NCBI RefSeq assembly: GCF_029633865.1
Contig: NC_079219.1
Location: 49,460,314 to 49,524,313 of the forward strand
DNA from: Lampris incognitus
Lineage: Eukaryota > Chordata > Actinopteri > Lampriformes > Lampridae
DNA: 64,000 nucleotides
Direction: 5' to 3'
Shown: piece after piece, positions 52,236 to 62,544 of the stretch
Numbering within the stretch: position 1 is the stretch's first letter
How the letters are laid out: every line of letters begins with the position of its first letter
Program-made: the position numbers and the translations under genes
Notes under the pieces: model-generated
The model's input: the letters and a program-made list of their open reading frames with translations, nothing else
Told to the model about the DNA's origin: nothing
Database searches by the model: none

Positions 52236-54040
52236 AGGGTCAAATAAACAGAATGGGTGTTTAAGTGGTGCTACCCTTTACATTGATGTATACATATTTG
52301 ACCTTTTGTTTGCAAATGATAAGGTAACGAGAGGAGATTTACACATTTTGTAATTTCAGCTGTGGAGTACACTTTTTGCAAAGTGGTTTGCCAAATGGTA
52401 CAGTCAAGACAAACTACAAAGTAATTGTTTATTTGCTGTTGGCATATTTATTGCTCTGAATGCAACAGAAAAAAAGAAGTGTGTTGTTGTATCTAGCTTG
52501 ATCAGAAAGATCCAGTCTAGTTTCTACATGTATGGAACTAAAGCAGTTGGTTTAAGAGCATATCCCCCTTTACTCTCCATAATTTCTACTGACCTGATTT
52601 TGGTTTCTTTACCGATTTTTTGTTTTCTAGCAAGGTATAACTGACTTAAGACAAAGCACACATGCTTCATTTGAATGTGATTATGATGCATCCATTCGGC
52701 TTATGAAGAAATAGTTCATGCCTGTGCTTCATTACGGTTACCATAAGCTCTAATGATATCATGATGCCTTTCCCATAGCAGTGTCCTCTGCCTGAGCAAA
52801 GATATGATTACGCTGGAGTTGTTATCTGGGGCAGTAAGTTAAATATTTCAGATGGTTTATTTTTAACCCCGTCTGTTTTCACTTTGTGTATGCTCTGGTC
52901 CTCTGTGGGCTTGTGTGTGCATGTGTGTGTGTGTGTGCATGTGCGTGTGTGCGTGTGTGTTACTCTGCAATGTCTGCAGGCTGCGTTTGACCCACTAAGT
53001 CTTGTTCACAGGGCTGCAGGGTCTATCAATTGAGCGTTGTGTGCAGAAGGGGCCCATTTTAATTGGTTGTCAACTCACTGATAAGGCTTCCACTGACATG
53101 CTGGCCCTGTGTTGGTGGTTGTGACATTTAAGTTTTTTAACCCTGAGTGGACTTTCAGTCAGAATCTACCAGACTTCTATCAGATGGGCTTGTTTCGCTT
53201 TTTGCCGCAAATTTGTGTACGTCTAATTCTGGCTGATTCAATATGACGTTTAAAATTTCGAGGGCAATTCAAGGGAGCTATTTGGGGCTGTCTGAGAACG
53301 CAGGGTACATTAAGGCCAGGCAAGTATATTTGTACAGCACATTTCATACAAAATGGCAATTTAGGGTGTTTCACATAACTCGGTGCTTTACAGAGATATA
53401 AAAAAGATAAAAAAGGAAATAAAAGATACATTTAAAAAGATAGAGATCATCACGAAAGGATACATAATTCTATTATATGCCTGTCGATAATTTAAGGAAA
53501 TTTTGTCTTACCCAGTTTTTTACTCTATGCATCGGTGGACCAGATGTGCAAAACACAAAAACATCAAGGAAAAAAAACCCCCCAAAAAACCCCTTTGAGA
53601 TGCACAAAAACATTAAGAGCTCCAACGTGTTGTCGTTTTCACAATGTTTTTTGGATTTTCATATTTTTTTTGTGTTTTCTTATTTGCTCTTCAAGGCCAA
53701 TTTCTTAATATGGAAGTGCCCCAGGCCACAGGGTATGCATCAGGCTAATTAAGGGATTGAATGAGTTTTCATTGTCAATTTAAAACTTCTATTTTTACCT
53801 TCCAAAACTCCTGCCAGAATTTTTGATGCCAGTTTCAACAATGACCCGAGACCATGCAGACTTTTGGCAATGCGCAAATTAGGAACCTGGATCTGAACAA
53901 TGGCTGGAGAGCTGGAGATCATTTGTAGATAATGGTGGATTTGTACATTTTAACAGTGGATTTTCATACAACGTTATCTGGTAACCCTGTAATTTACAGG
54001 TCATTAAATATGCAGTAATTGCGAATAAATTACGTAGCAA
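52236..54040. other. Intergenic; a dispersed repeat at about 53315-53480
   Basis: Mostly unique AT-rich DNA without genes. Positions 53315-53400 (TTTGTACAGCACATTTCATA, GGTGCTTTACAGAGATATAA) resemble a widespread fish repeat. Positions 53550-53700 are A-rich then T-rich, with AAAACACAAAAACATC-type units that recur in T-rich form at 54330-54540. Confidence 0.45.
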
Positions 54041-54248
54041 TGTTAAGAAATTGCTAAGAAATAACAGTAAAGTGAAATCAGTAAAGTATTGGGTAATTAT
54101 AGAGTAAAATTAAAGCAGAATAAAGAGGTTTGGGTGGTAATTATATGGGAATTAATTGTTATAGTGAGTGGTATAGTCCATATACAGGGTAAGACAGGTG
54201 GGCCATTTTTTTCACATTACTACGTAATTTCTTAGCAATTTCTTCACA
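54041..54248. repeat. MITE-like inverted repeat
   Basis: TGTTAAGAAATTGCTAAGAA (54041-54060) is mirrored by its near reverse complement at 54227-54248 (ATTTCTTAGCAATTTCTTCA). Additional outer similarity exists (TACGTAGCAA with ACTACGTAAT). About 165 bp lies between the arms. No terminal target duplication was fixed. Confidence 0.55.
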
Positions 54249-55764
54249 ATTACTACGAAATTAACATAAATCATAGGGTTACCCATTATCATTGACAGAA
54301 AATTATAAAAACGTAAAAAAGTTGTGAAAACAAGAATACATTTTGTTTTTTCTCGATGTGTTCGTTTAAAAAAAAGTTTTTGTGTATGTCTTAATGTTTT
54401 TTGTTTTCTTAAAGTCTTTGTCTTTTCTCAATGTTTTGTGTTTTTCACTTAACGTTTTTGTGTGTGTTTTTATCATTTGTGTTTTTTTTCCCAAGGCTTT
54501 TGTGTTTTCCCAATTTGTTTGTGTTTTGCAATCCTGGGTCACTGCCACGGACCACCTGTTACCCAACCGAGCAACACGTGGTTTGTTCACCCTCCTGCTG
54601 TTGCGTCGTTGACCACGCCCACAGTTAAAGGGATTGGATAAACCCACAGCAGAATATGTCATGTCAGCCTCGTTGCATAGCGCTGTATAATCTCGTACAC
54701 ATGGCTGCTGCATGGTTGGTTGTTTTCAATGGCGTGCCTAGACACAGGACTTGCCCCCCCCCCAGCACTTGTATTCAATTTAGGCTATGATGCTGCTTTG
54801 TTTACCTAGGCTCTGAGGAGTAAATATTAAAAGATCAAATGGGTAACGAAATAGTTGGCAGGTTTATTATTATAGTGCGTTCAACGTTTCTCTTACAGTT
54901 TACAAAACGCACACGCACACACACACACACGATGAAAAGAGCTCTGCAAAGAGTTTACTCTAAACTGCAAATCCGGGGTCATCAAAAAACCAACCTGCGC
55001 ATACAGGACAGAACAACTCAGATAAATCGTCATACAGTTTACGTTTCAAATGAGAGCTCACCCTCTCCCTCCTCAAAACTCCATTTCACAACCCTATTGG
55101 CTAGTTTTCGTATAGTTTTATAGTATTCCACCAAAAATTAACTTCATTTGGTACGAGCAAAGCAAGGCATTGCTCATATATATATAAATGAAGGTATTAT
55201 TGGTGCAAAACAACTGAGCACCTGTAGAGGAGCTCAAGCAGGAGTCGTGACAACTTTCTCTTTCGGCTACACAACGTGCACCATTTATTCCTTCCGCCAT
55301 TACAACAACCACAAAAAACCCGCGTAGCGGAAGTGTGTCACTGTAAACCCGAACCGAGGAAACAGCAGCTGTAAACTAACGTTCCTACTAGCTCAATAAG
55401 GGGAATTATGTAGCCCCATAACCACTACACACCTGTGACAACGGGCCGGGGTACAAAACGCATGACAGCCGCCCCCTTCCTACCACACAAAACCAACAAC
55501 ATGTCGCGTAAATTTCATGACAGCGCACACAACCAAGCAACCATTCAGCGACAGACACTCAAGACCCATGGACAGTGAACAGCGACCATGGCATTTTGGG
55601 AACCCACCACCACAAACAAGCAATACTGTTAATAAATAATGTCATTGGCACATCGGCCTATATTTTATGGTAAATGTGTATAATTACCGCTGAGTTGGTT
55701 AATTTACAAATTGACTTGCAGTTCTGCATAATGACGGTTTTCCCAAATAAACCTTAAAGGTGCT

Positions 55765-55769
55765 ATACC
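55765..55769. repeat. Target-site duplication, left (ATACC)
   Basis: 5-bp repeat immediately before the 5' LTR, matched by 60244-60248 after the 3' LTR. Five bp is a typical Ty3/gypsy duplication length. Confidence 0.8.
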
Positions 55770-55969
55770 TGTTATGTATGCACACATCGACAGTGCTGCA
55801 TTTGATTTGGTGCTGTTCTATTGTGCTGGGATCGATTGGTGATGCCTGCGGGCTCTGGGTTGTTTGATCGGGTCTGCCTTTGATGCTGTGTCAGTCTAAA
55901 TAAAGAATGCCACGGAGAGGTTGTGTCGAGCGACAGCGCTGTGTCCTGACGTGATTTAAAAATACAATA
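55770..55969 (+). repeat. 5' LTR
   Basis: Starts TGTTATGTATGCAC and ends ATACAATA. It contains AATAAA (within CTAAATAAAGAATGCC), a likely polyadenylation signal for the element RNA. One T separates it from the primer binding site. Confidence 0.88.
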
Positions 55970-55970
55970 T

Positions 55971-55985
55971 TGGCGACGAGGATGG
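55971..55985 (+). other. tRNA primer binding site (serine tRNA, GCT anticodon type)
   Basis: TGGCGACGAGGATGG is the reverse complement of the 3' end, including CCA, of vertebrate tRNA-Ser(GCT) as I recall it, matching for 15 bases. The gag start codon at 55982 lies within this site. Confidence 0.85.
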
Positions 55986-58900
55986 CTGATATCTCCCTCC
56001 CACCACCTGCCCCCTTCCTGGCATTACCTGGCGAGCCTCCGGTACCATGGACTCGCTGGCTACATAGTTTTGAAAATTACATCATCGCCTCAGGGCTCGA
56101 CGACGTGAGCCAGGCTAGGAAGACGGCTCTGTTGCTACACTGCTTGGGAGCAGAGGGTCATCGTGTGCTCGGGACTCTGGGGAACGTCACAAACTTTGAC
56201 GAAGCTGTGGGACTTATGAGCACCCATTTCGCTGCTCCACAGAGTGCCCTCCTTCGGCGATTTATATTCCGTCAGCGACACCAACTGCCTGGTGAGTCTG
56301 TGCGGCAGTACGTAGCTAATTTGCGAGGGCTAGCTAGCTCATGCAAGTTTGGCGCGCTTCAGGACGAGATGGTTCGCGACCAGCTAATCGAACACACCAA
56401 CAACGCAAAGGTGCGTGAGACTCTCCTGCTGGGAAAAGACGATCTGCTGCTGTCCAGAGCAATTACCATCGCACTACAGGTTGAGGGAGCAGCTGAGTGT
56501 GCTGCTATGCTAAATACACAGCAAGTGGCCACCTCCAGTCAAGCTGCCAACGACTCCTCCCTCTACTCACGGCTGCCCCTCGGGATGCAACCCAGCCAGA
56601 GCGAGGCGGGCGCCGACTCCACTGGGGACGTCTTGCAACTGCAACGACGGCGTTCTCGGCCCCGCCCTCAACAGTCCTGTGGTAACTGTGGGTCTCGGTC
56701 TCATGTTTCAAGGGCTCAGAACTGCCCTGCCCGTGGCCAGACATGCCGTAGCTGCGGTAAGCACAATCACTTTGCCAACGTCTGTCGATCTTCCCCGGCT
56801 GGGTCAGAGGGCCACACCCCCCAGTCTTCAACCGCCGTCATTCACAAGGTGAGCTCTGGGCCAGTGTCATTCAAATCATGCACAGTCAACATTAATGATG
56901 TGTGCATCCCCCTGCTGTTGGACACCGGTGCAAGTGTGTCTCTCCTGAATGTTGATACCTACAGTCAATTTTTCGGTTCACTGCCACTGTCCGCACCCTC
57001 AGCTGTCCTCTGTGGGTATGGTGACTCCAAAATCGATCTGGTTGGCTCTCTCCAAGTGACTGTCCGCTATGGAACCAAGCTGGTGCCCAATGCAGTTTTT
57101 CATGTGGCACGCCGTGGGGCCAACCTGATGGGCCTGGACCTGTTCTCCGCTCTGGGGTTCTCCCTCTTAGACACAAGGGGGGCAGCAATCCTGACTGTCG
57201 CCACACCTTGGCAGCAGAAGTGGCCATCGCTGTTTATGGGGCTGGGCTGCCTCTCCGCCTTCACCCATCAACCTCTCCTCAACCCTGCTGTGAAATCTGT
57301 CATCCAACCACTGCGCCGTATCCCGTTGGCTCTCCGTGATGGGGTCTCCGCCGAGCTGCAACAACTGCTGGAAGCTGGCATCATTGAACCGGTGGACGCG
57401 TCACCTTGGGTCTCAAACCTCGTGGTGGCTAAGAAGAAGTCGGGGGGCCTGCGTGTCTGCGTCGATCTACGTGCAGTAAATAAGGCAGTGGTCCCTGATA
57501 AGTATCCACTGCCCACCTCAGAAGAACTCACTGCTCAGTTCTATGGCTCTGAGGTGTTCTCCAAGCTCGACCTCAGACAGGGGTACTTACAGGTGCCCCT
57601 CCACCCCAGCCGCCGAAACCTCACAGCCTTTGTGACACATGCAGGAGTGTTTCGCTACACCAGGATGCCTTTCGGTCTCAGCTCCGCCCCTAGCTGCTTC
57701 CAGAAAATCATGGTCTCCGTGCTGGCTGGCATACTGGGCATGGCCATTTATCTGGACGATATAGTGGTACACGGGCCCACCAGTGAAATCCACGACAAGC
57801 GCCTTAACATGGTCTTCGCAGCCCTGTCCAAGCACAAGCTAACTCTCAATGCTGAGAAATGTGTCCTCTCTGTGCCAGCCATCGACTTCGTGGGGTTCCG
57901 GCTGTCAGCGAGCGGTGTAACTCCACTACAATCCAACGTGGACGCCATTCAGGCCATCCCTGAGCCCAGCTCGGCTGCCCAGGTCGCCTCCTTCCTGGGT
58001 ATGACAAGTTACTACCTGAGGTTTCTTCCCCAGTACTCTGCGACCACAGCCCCCCTGCGCCAGCTGCTGCGTAAGGACGAGCCATGGGTGTGGTCAAAGT
58101 CATGCAGTGACGCTGTGCGTGATCTCAAGACTCAACTGACTTCACCACCAGTGTTGGCTCACTTCGACATCTCCAGCTCCACCTTTGTGACCTGTGACGC
58201 ATCAGCCACAGCGATAGGGGCCGTGCTGTCTCAAACCCAGAACGGTGTGGAGAAGCCCATTGCCTTCGCCTCCCAGGTCCTTAACCTGACCGAGCAGCGG
58301 TACTCCGTGGGTGAGCGTGAGGCGTTAGCCTGTATCTGGGCTTGTGAAAGGTGGCACCTCTACCTCTATGGCCGCTCCTTCACCCTCAGGACAGATCACC
58401 AGGCCCTGACAGCGCTGCTGTCCACATCTGGGACAGGCCACAAACCCCTGAGGCTGCACTGCTGGTCTGACCGCCTCCGCCAGTACAACTTCAGCCTGCA
58501 GTTCACCCCAGGCAGAGACAATGTTGTCGCAGACCTGCTCTCTCGCTCTGTCTCCACCCCAGCTCCACAGACGGACACTGACTGTGTGGAAAAGGACATT
58601 GTCCAAATGCTACACACACCCCTCCAGGCCACTGTCTCTCTGCAGGAGCTGAGGGCAGCCTCCGAACAGGACCCTGTCCTCTCCCAGCTCCGCACCTACA
58701 TCCAGAACGGCTGGCCTCACAAGGTCCCAGAGGAGCTGGCTGCGTTCGCCCGAGTCAGACAGGAGCTCTCCTGCTGGAACGACACCTGCGTGGCACGTGG
58801 GTTTTGCACAGTGGTCCCAGCTGCTCTCCGTGCACGTGTTGTGAATACGGCGCATGAAGGCCACCTGGGCATTGTGAAACTGAAACAGCGCTGCCGAGAC

Positions 58901-59737
58901 CCGGTGTGGTGGCCGGGGATAGACAGAGATATTGAGGCTCTGGTGAAGGACTGTTCTGCCTGCCTTGTGAGTGGCAAGACTGGCCACCAGGCTCCCCCAC
59001 CCCTGCAACCTCTCGCCTGGCCCTCTCAGCCCTGGGAACACCTGCAGTTGGACATCTGTGGTGAGATCCATGGAGTTCCCCACCACCAACGCTTCATGGT
59101 TGTCGCCTACGATCTTCACTCAAAATGGCCTGAACTCACCACTTCCGGCACTGTGACCTCACAGATCATCATCGACTTCCTGGACTCTCTTTTCTCTCGC
59201 TGGGGCCTCCCAAAGGCCATCACCACTGACAACGGCCCTCAGCTGGTCTCTGCTGAGTTCACTGCTTATCTCGAAAGCAAGGGCATCCGTCATATACGCA
59301 CTGCGTACTACCACCCCCAGGCCAATGGCGGCGTTGAACGTTTTCACCAGTCACTGAAGAACGGCCTCAGAGCACACATGGCCCAAGGGTGCTCTTTCAC
59401 GCAGGCCATCCGTCACACTCTGCTGCACTATCGGGCCACACAGCACTCGACCACAGGCGTCTCCCCAGCCTCTCTCATGCTAGGCCGGGAACTGTGCATG
59501 CCCCTTGACAGGCTCCGCCCCTCCACACCTCAGGCACCTCCCTCTGGGGTCAGAGCCTCAGTCACTCGTCAGCAGACGCGGATGAAGCAACGGTTTGACC
59601 AGTCAAAACGAACCAGGGTGCCAGACATCAATGTGTCAGACTGGGTCAGGGTCCGCAGGCCCCACAGGGACAATAAAATGGCTTCATACTGGTCCTCTCC
59701 TCTCCAAGTCACCCGTCAGCTGGGCCCAGCCACTTAA
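55982..59737 (+). CDS. Gag-Pol polyprotein of the Mag-like Ty3/gypsy element
   Basis: Single frame of 1251 residues from ATG 55982 to TAA 59735-59737, with no frameshift between gag and pol. The Gag part (about 1-230) is followed by two zinc knuckles: CX2CX4HX6C from residue 233 and CX2CX4HX4C from 255. The aspartic protease motif LLLDTGAS has its Asp at 314. The reverse transcriptase YLDD box is at 590-593. RNase H has an Asp in TCDASATA at 739. Integrase has HX3H starting at 958 with CX2C, and the DDE residues are Asp1024, Asp1083 and Glu1119 (35 residues between the last two). The protein would form particles, copy the element RNA and integrate the cDNA. The same frame stays open for 93 codons beyond the TAA, to a TGA at 60017-60019, suggesting that the integrase C-terminus is cut short in this copy. 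A CDS start at the ATG is preferred over the in-frame TTG at 55970. Confidence 0.92.
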   Translation: MADISLPPPAPFLALPGEPPVPWTRWLHSFENYIIASGLDDVSQARKTALLLHCLGAEGHRVLGTLGNVTNFDEAVGLMSTHFAAPQSALLRRFIFRQRHQLPGESVRQYVANLRGLASSCKFGALQDEMVRDQLIEHTNNAKVRETLLLGKDDLLLSRAITIALQVEGAAECAAMLNTQQVATSSQAANDSSLYSRLPLGMQPSQSEAGADSTGDVLQLQRRRSRPRPQQSCGNCGSRSHVSRAQNCPARGQTCRSCGKHNHFANVCRSSPAGSEGHTPQSSTAVIHKVSSGPVSFKSCTVNINDVCIPLLLDTGASVSLLNVDTYSQFFGSLPLSAPSAVLCGYGDSKIDLVGSLQVTVRYGTKLVPNAVFHVARRGANLMGLDLFSALGFSLLDTRGAAILTVATPWQQKWPSLFMGLGCLSAFTHQPLLNPAVKSVIQPLRRIPLALRDGVSAELQQLLEAGIIEPVDASPWVSNLVVAKKKSGGLRVCVDLRAVNKAVVPDKYPLPTSEELTAQFYGSEVFSKLDLRQGYLQVPLHPSRRNLTAFVTHAGVFRYTRMPFGLSSAPSCFQKIMVSVLAGILGMAIYLDDIVVHGPTSEIHDKRLNMVFAALSKHKLTLNAEKCVLSVPAIDFVGFRLSASGVTPLQSNVDAIQAIPEPSSAAQVASFLGMTSYYLRFLPQYSATTAPLRQLLRKDEPWVWSKSCSDAVRDLKTQLTSPPVLAHFDISSSTFVTCDASATAIGAVLSQTQNGVEKPIAFASQVLNLTEQRYSVGEREALACIWACERWHLYLYGRSFTLRTDHQALTALLSTSGTGHKPLRLHCWSDRLRQYNFSLQFTPGRDNVVADLLSRSVSTPAPQTDTDCVEKDIVQMLHTPLQATVSLQELRAASEQDPVLSQLRTYIQNGWPHKVPEELAAFARVRQELSCWNDTCVARGFCTVVPAALRARVVNTAHEGHLGIVKLKQRCRDPVWWPGIDRDIEALVKDCSACLVSGKTGHQAPPPLQPLAWPSQPWEHLQLDICGEIHGVPHHQRFMVVAYDLHSKWPELTTSGTVTSQIIIDFLDSLFSRWGLPKAITTDNGPQLVSAEFTAYLESKGIRHIRTAYYHPQANGGVERFHQSLKNGLRAHMAQGCSFTQAIRHTLLHYRATQHSTTGVSPASLMLGRELCMPLDRLRPSTPQAPPSGVRASVTRQQTRMKQRFDQSKRTRVPDINVSDWVRVRRPHRDNKMASYWSSPLQVTRQLGPAT

Positions 59738-60028
59738 CTCCTCAGCAATGGCACTCGGTGGCACTCCAGTCGTCTACGGAAGGTGTCAGCTCCGCCACAC
59801 ACAGCTGGTGACACAACCATAGCCATTCCCTCAGCATGGCGAGACGCCCCGGGGCTTCATGCAGCTCCTACACGGGCCCCGGACATTTCTGGGCCTCAGC
59901 TTCCCCTGCCATCTCCCTCCCCACCTCGGCCTGCCCAGCCTCAGGCCGCCCCGCGACCTGTTCGCACACGTTTACGCCCTGGCCACCTAGAGGACTTTGT
60001 GTCAACCTTTCATGTTTGAAATCCTGCC

Positions 60029-60046
60029 GGGGGGGGGGGGGAAAGG
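60029..60046 (+). other. Polypurine tract
   Basis: Thirteen G followed by AAAGG, directly before the 3' LTR. This is the expected primer site for plus-strand synthesis. Confidence 0.8.
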
Positions 60047-60243
60047 TATGTATGCACACATCGACAGTGCTGCATTTGATTTGGTGCTGTTCTATTGTGC
60101 TGGGATCGATTGGTGATGCCTGCGGGCTCTGGGTTGTTTGATCGGGTCTGCCTTTGATGCTGTGTCAGTCTAAATAAAGAATGCCACGGAGAGGTTGTGT
60201 CGAGCGACAGCGCTGTGTCCTGACGTGATTTAAAAATACAATA
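60047..60243 (+). repeat. 3' LTR
   Basis: Identical to 55773-55969 by eye. It begins TATGTATGCAC directly after the polypurine tract, so the leading TGT of the 5' copy is missing. Confidence 0.88.
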
Positions 60244-60248
60244 ATACC
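60244..60248. repeat. Target-site duplication, right (ATACC)
   Basis: Matches 55765-55769. Confidence 0.8.
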
Positions 60249-61170
60249 ATATTTCCCCACTACATGTCGCACTAGAGCACCAGCGTGTCAGAACAAAACA
60301 AACGGGCGCGTCTTCCAAACCGCTCCCCTCCAAGCGTCCCCTGGACACAGCGAGATAAACGGAAGTTACCCTTTTTGTGGACAATGTCAAGTGACGAGGT
60401 AAGCACGCCATGCAGGCAACAGGACGCACATCTTGGCTATCATTTCGTTATTGGATTATTGATTTTTGGACTGGCGGCCTGTCCAGGGTGTCTCCCTGCC
60501 TGCCGCCAATGCACCCCTGCGACCGAGTAAGGATAAGCGGTTTGGATAATGGACGGATGGACCGTATAGAGTTGTTTTATTAACATTAGTAACGTATTCA
60601 GCTTGGTAACGAGATATTTCTTCGATCACAAATCCATGTGATGTAATTATTAGCTTGCTAGCTATCCTGCTACCGCTAGCTACCTAAAACATCAAGTAAA
60701 ATATTGTAAGGCTACTGGCTAACGTTGTCGCCCGCGGTGCGGGAGATACGGGTTCCCGCCGCTGCCCCCTGAATACGCTGCAATATGCTTTAGTTTGCTA
60801 AAGTTTGATATTTTCAATTGAATATACTATGACTATAGTATATTTCTTTTGGGTGTGTTTGATGTTAATATGAAAACATGGCCAAGATGCACTCTTCCAT
60901 AGTGTTGTGGGAGTGCAGGAATGAGCCAATTCCGTTTACTCGCCACACAAAACAACACCGACGCAGCAAACTGTCTCGTGGCAACAAGCTAACAGCTAGC
61001 TATCGAAAACATGGCTCCACCTCCGGGGAAACTCTAAACCGTGCCTACGTCAGCACTCTGAACGTCTTCCTTAAAGGAGCAGCAGCCTGTGGTGAATCTA
61101 TCCTCCACTGTGTATCACCACAGTGTAGTATTTTTTTTTCTTTTTTCGTTGTTGTTACAAATTTGAATCA
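60249..61170. other. Intergenic or possible promoter-proximal DNA; SINE tail at 60466-60560
   Basis: Positions 60270-60400 are GC-rich with an AACGGAAGTTACC ETS-like motif and an ATG (60384) whose five codons MSSDE run straight into a GTAAGC splice-donor-like sequence at 60399. This could be the first coding exon of an unseen + strand gene but is unproven. Positions 60466-60560 are a + strand family B SINE tail (GGCGGCCTGTCCAGGGTGTC, GGATAATGGACGGATGG). The remainder is featureless. Confidence 0.4.
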
Positions 61171-61277
61171 GGAATCAGGAACACTTTATTTGTCATTTCA
61201 CTTCATGTACTTTCACACATGAAATGAAACGAAATATCGTTTTCCCTAACCCACAGCAGTGCAATGCAGACAAAAAC
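61171..61277 (+). repeat. Retroelement 3'-end-like fragment
   Basis: CAGGAACACTTTATTTGTCA and the following A-rich sequence resemble the 3' end of a common fish retroelement. Its last portion (CACATAAATCCAAAAACTAG) looks like a diverged founder unit of the adjacent minisatellite. Confidence 0.45.
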
Positions 61278-62388
61278 ACATAAATCCAAAAACTAGAACA
61301 TATATATCCAAACTAAGAACACATATCCAAACTAAACACATATATCCAAACTAAGAGGACATATATCCAAACTAAGAACACATATCCAAACTAAGAACAC
61401 ATATATCCAAACTAAGAACACATATCCAAACTAAGAACACATATCCAAACTAAACACATATATCCAAACTAAGAACACATATATCCAAACTAAGAACACA
61501 CATATCCAAACTAAGAACACATATATCCAAACTAAGAACACATATATCCAAACTAAGAACACATATCCAAACTAAACACATATATCCAAACTAAGAACAC
61601 ATATATCCAAACTAATAACACATATCTAAACTTAACACATAATCCAAACTAAGAACACATATCCAAACTAAACACATATATCCAAACTAAGAAAACATAT
61701 ATCCAAACTAAGAACACACCTATCCAAACTAAGAACACATATATCCAAACTAAGAACACATATATCCAAACTAAACACATATATCCAAACTAAGAACACA
61801 TATCCAAACTAAACACATATATCCAAACTTAGAACACATATATCCAAACTAAGAACACGTATATCCAAACTAAGAACACATATCTAAACTAAACACATAT
61901 ATCCAAACTAAGAATACATTTTTCCAAACTAAGAACACATATCCAAACTAAGAACACATATATCCAAACTAAGAACACATATCCAAACTAAACACATATA
62001 TCCAAACTAAGAACACATATATCCAAACTAAGAACACATATCCAAACTAAACACATATATCCAAACTAAGAACACATATCCAAACTAAACACATATAGCC
62101 AAACTAAGAACACATATAGCCAAACTAAGAACACCTATATCCAAACTAAGAACACATCTCCAAACTAAACACATATGTATATCCAAACTAAGAATACATA
62201 TATCCAAACTAAACACATATATCCAAACTAAGAACACATATCCAAACTAAACACATATATCCAAACTAAGAACACATATCCAAACTAAACACATATATCC
62301 AAACTAAGAACACACATATCCAAACTAAGAACACACATATCCAAACTAAGAAAACATATATCCAAACTAAGAACACATATCCAAACAA
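61278..62388. repeat. AT-rich minisatellite, 16-21 bp units, about 1.1 kb
   Basis: Tandem variants of CACATATATCCAAACTAAGA and shorter forms lacking AAGA or TA alternate in higher-order blocks (long-short-long). No frame is relevant. It is not a CRISPR array because the units are contiguous without unique spacers. Confidence 0.95.
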
Positions 62389-62544
62389 AGCAAAAAAAAA
62401 AAATCACTGTCCAAGAGAATGAACGCCAGCCAGGATGACTGTTGGAACTGCCGGTATGCATGAGCTAGCAGTTAGCTTAGCCTGCCCCACTTCCACATCC
62501 TGTCAGACCGCCCTTAGAGCTTCCTGTTAGTGCGCAGCTCCGGA

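Larger units (their letters stand above)
55770..60243 (+). mobile_element. Mag-like Ty3/gypsy LTR retrotransposon, young and nearly intact
   Basis: 4,474-bp element with 200/197-bp LTRs, a primer binding site, one Gag-Pol frame and a polypurine tract (60029-60046, 13 G then AAAGG). The LTRs are identical over 197 aligned bases, so the insertion is recent. The 3' LTR lacks only the first three bases (TGT) of the 5' LTR. Host DNA carries a 5-bp duplication. There is no env-like frame. The domain order PR-RT-RNaseH-IN, the serine-tRNA primer and the Gag zinc knuckles place it near the Mag lineage; this is inference from motifs. Confidence 0.93.

Noticed and set aside
54366..54713. 115-codon minus-strand frame rich in Lys/Thr
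   Set aside because: It derives from a T-rich degenerate repeat (GTGTTTTC-like words) on the + strand.
55970..55981. Upstream TTG start for Gag-Pol
   Set aside because: It adds only four residues encoded by the primer binding site. The ATG at 55982 is in frame and sufficient.
56505..59347. Antisense and alternate-frame open readings over the gypsy Gag-Pol
   Set aside because: They are shadows of the 1251-residue frame. None carries a recognisable domain.
61278..62388. CRISPR-like repeat array
   Set aside because: Units are contiguous without unique spacers, in a vertebrate genome. It is a minisatellite.
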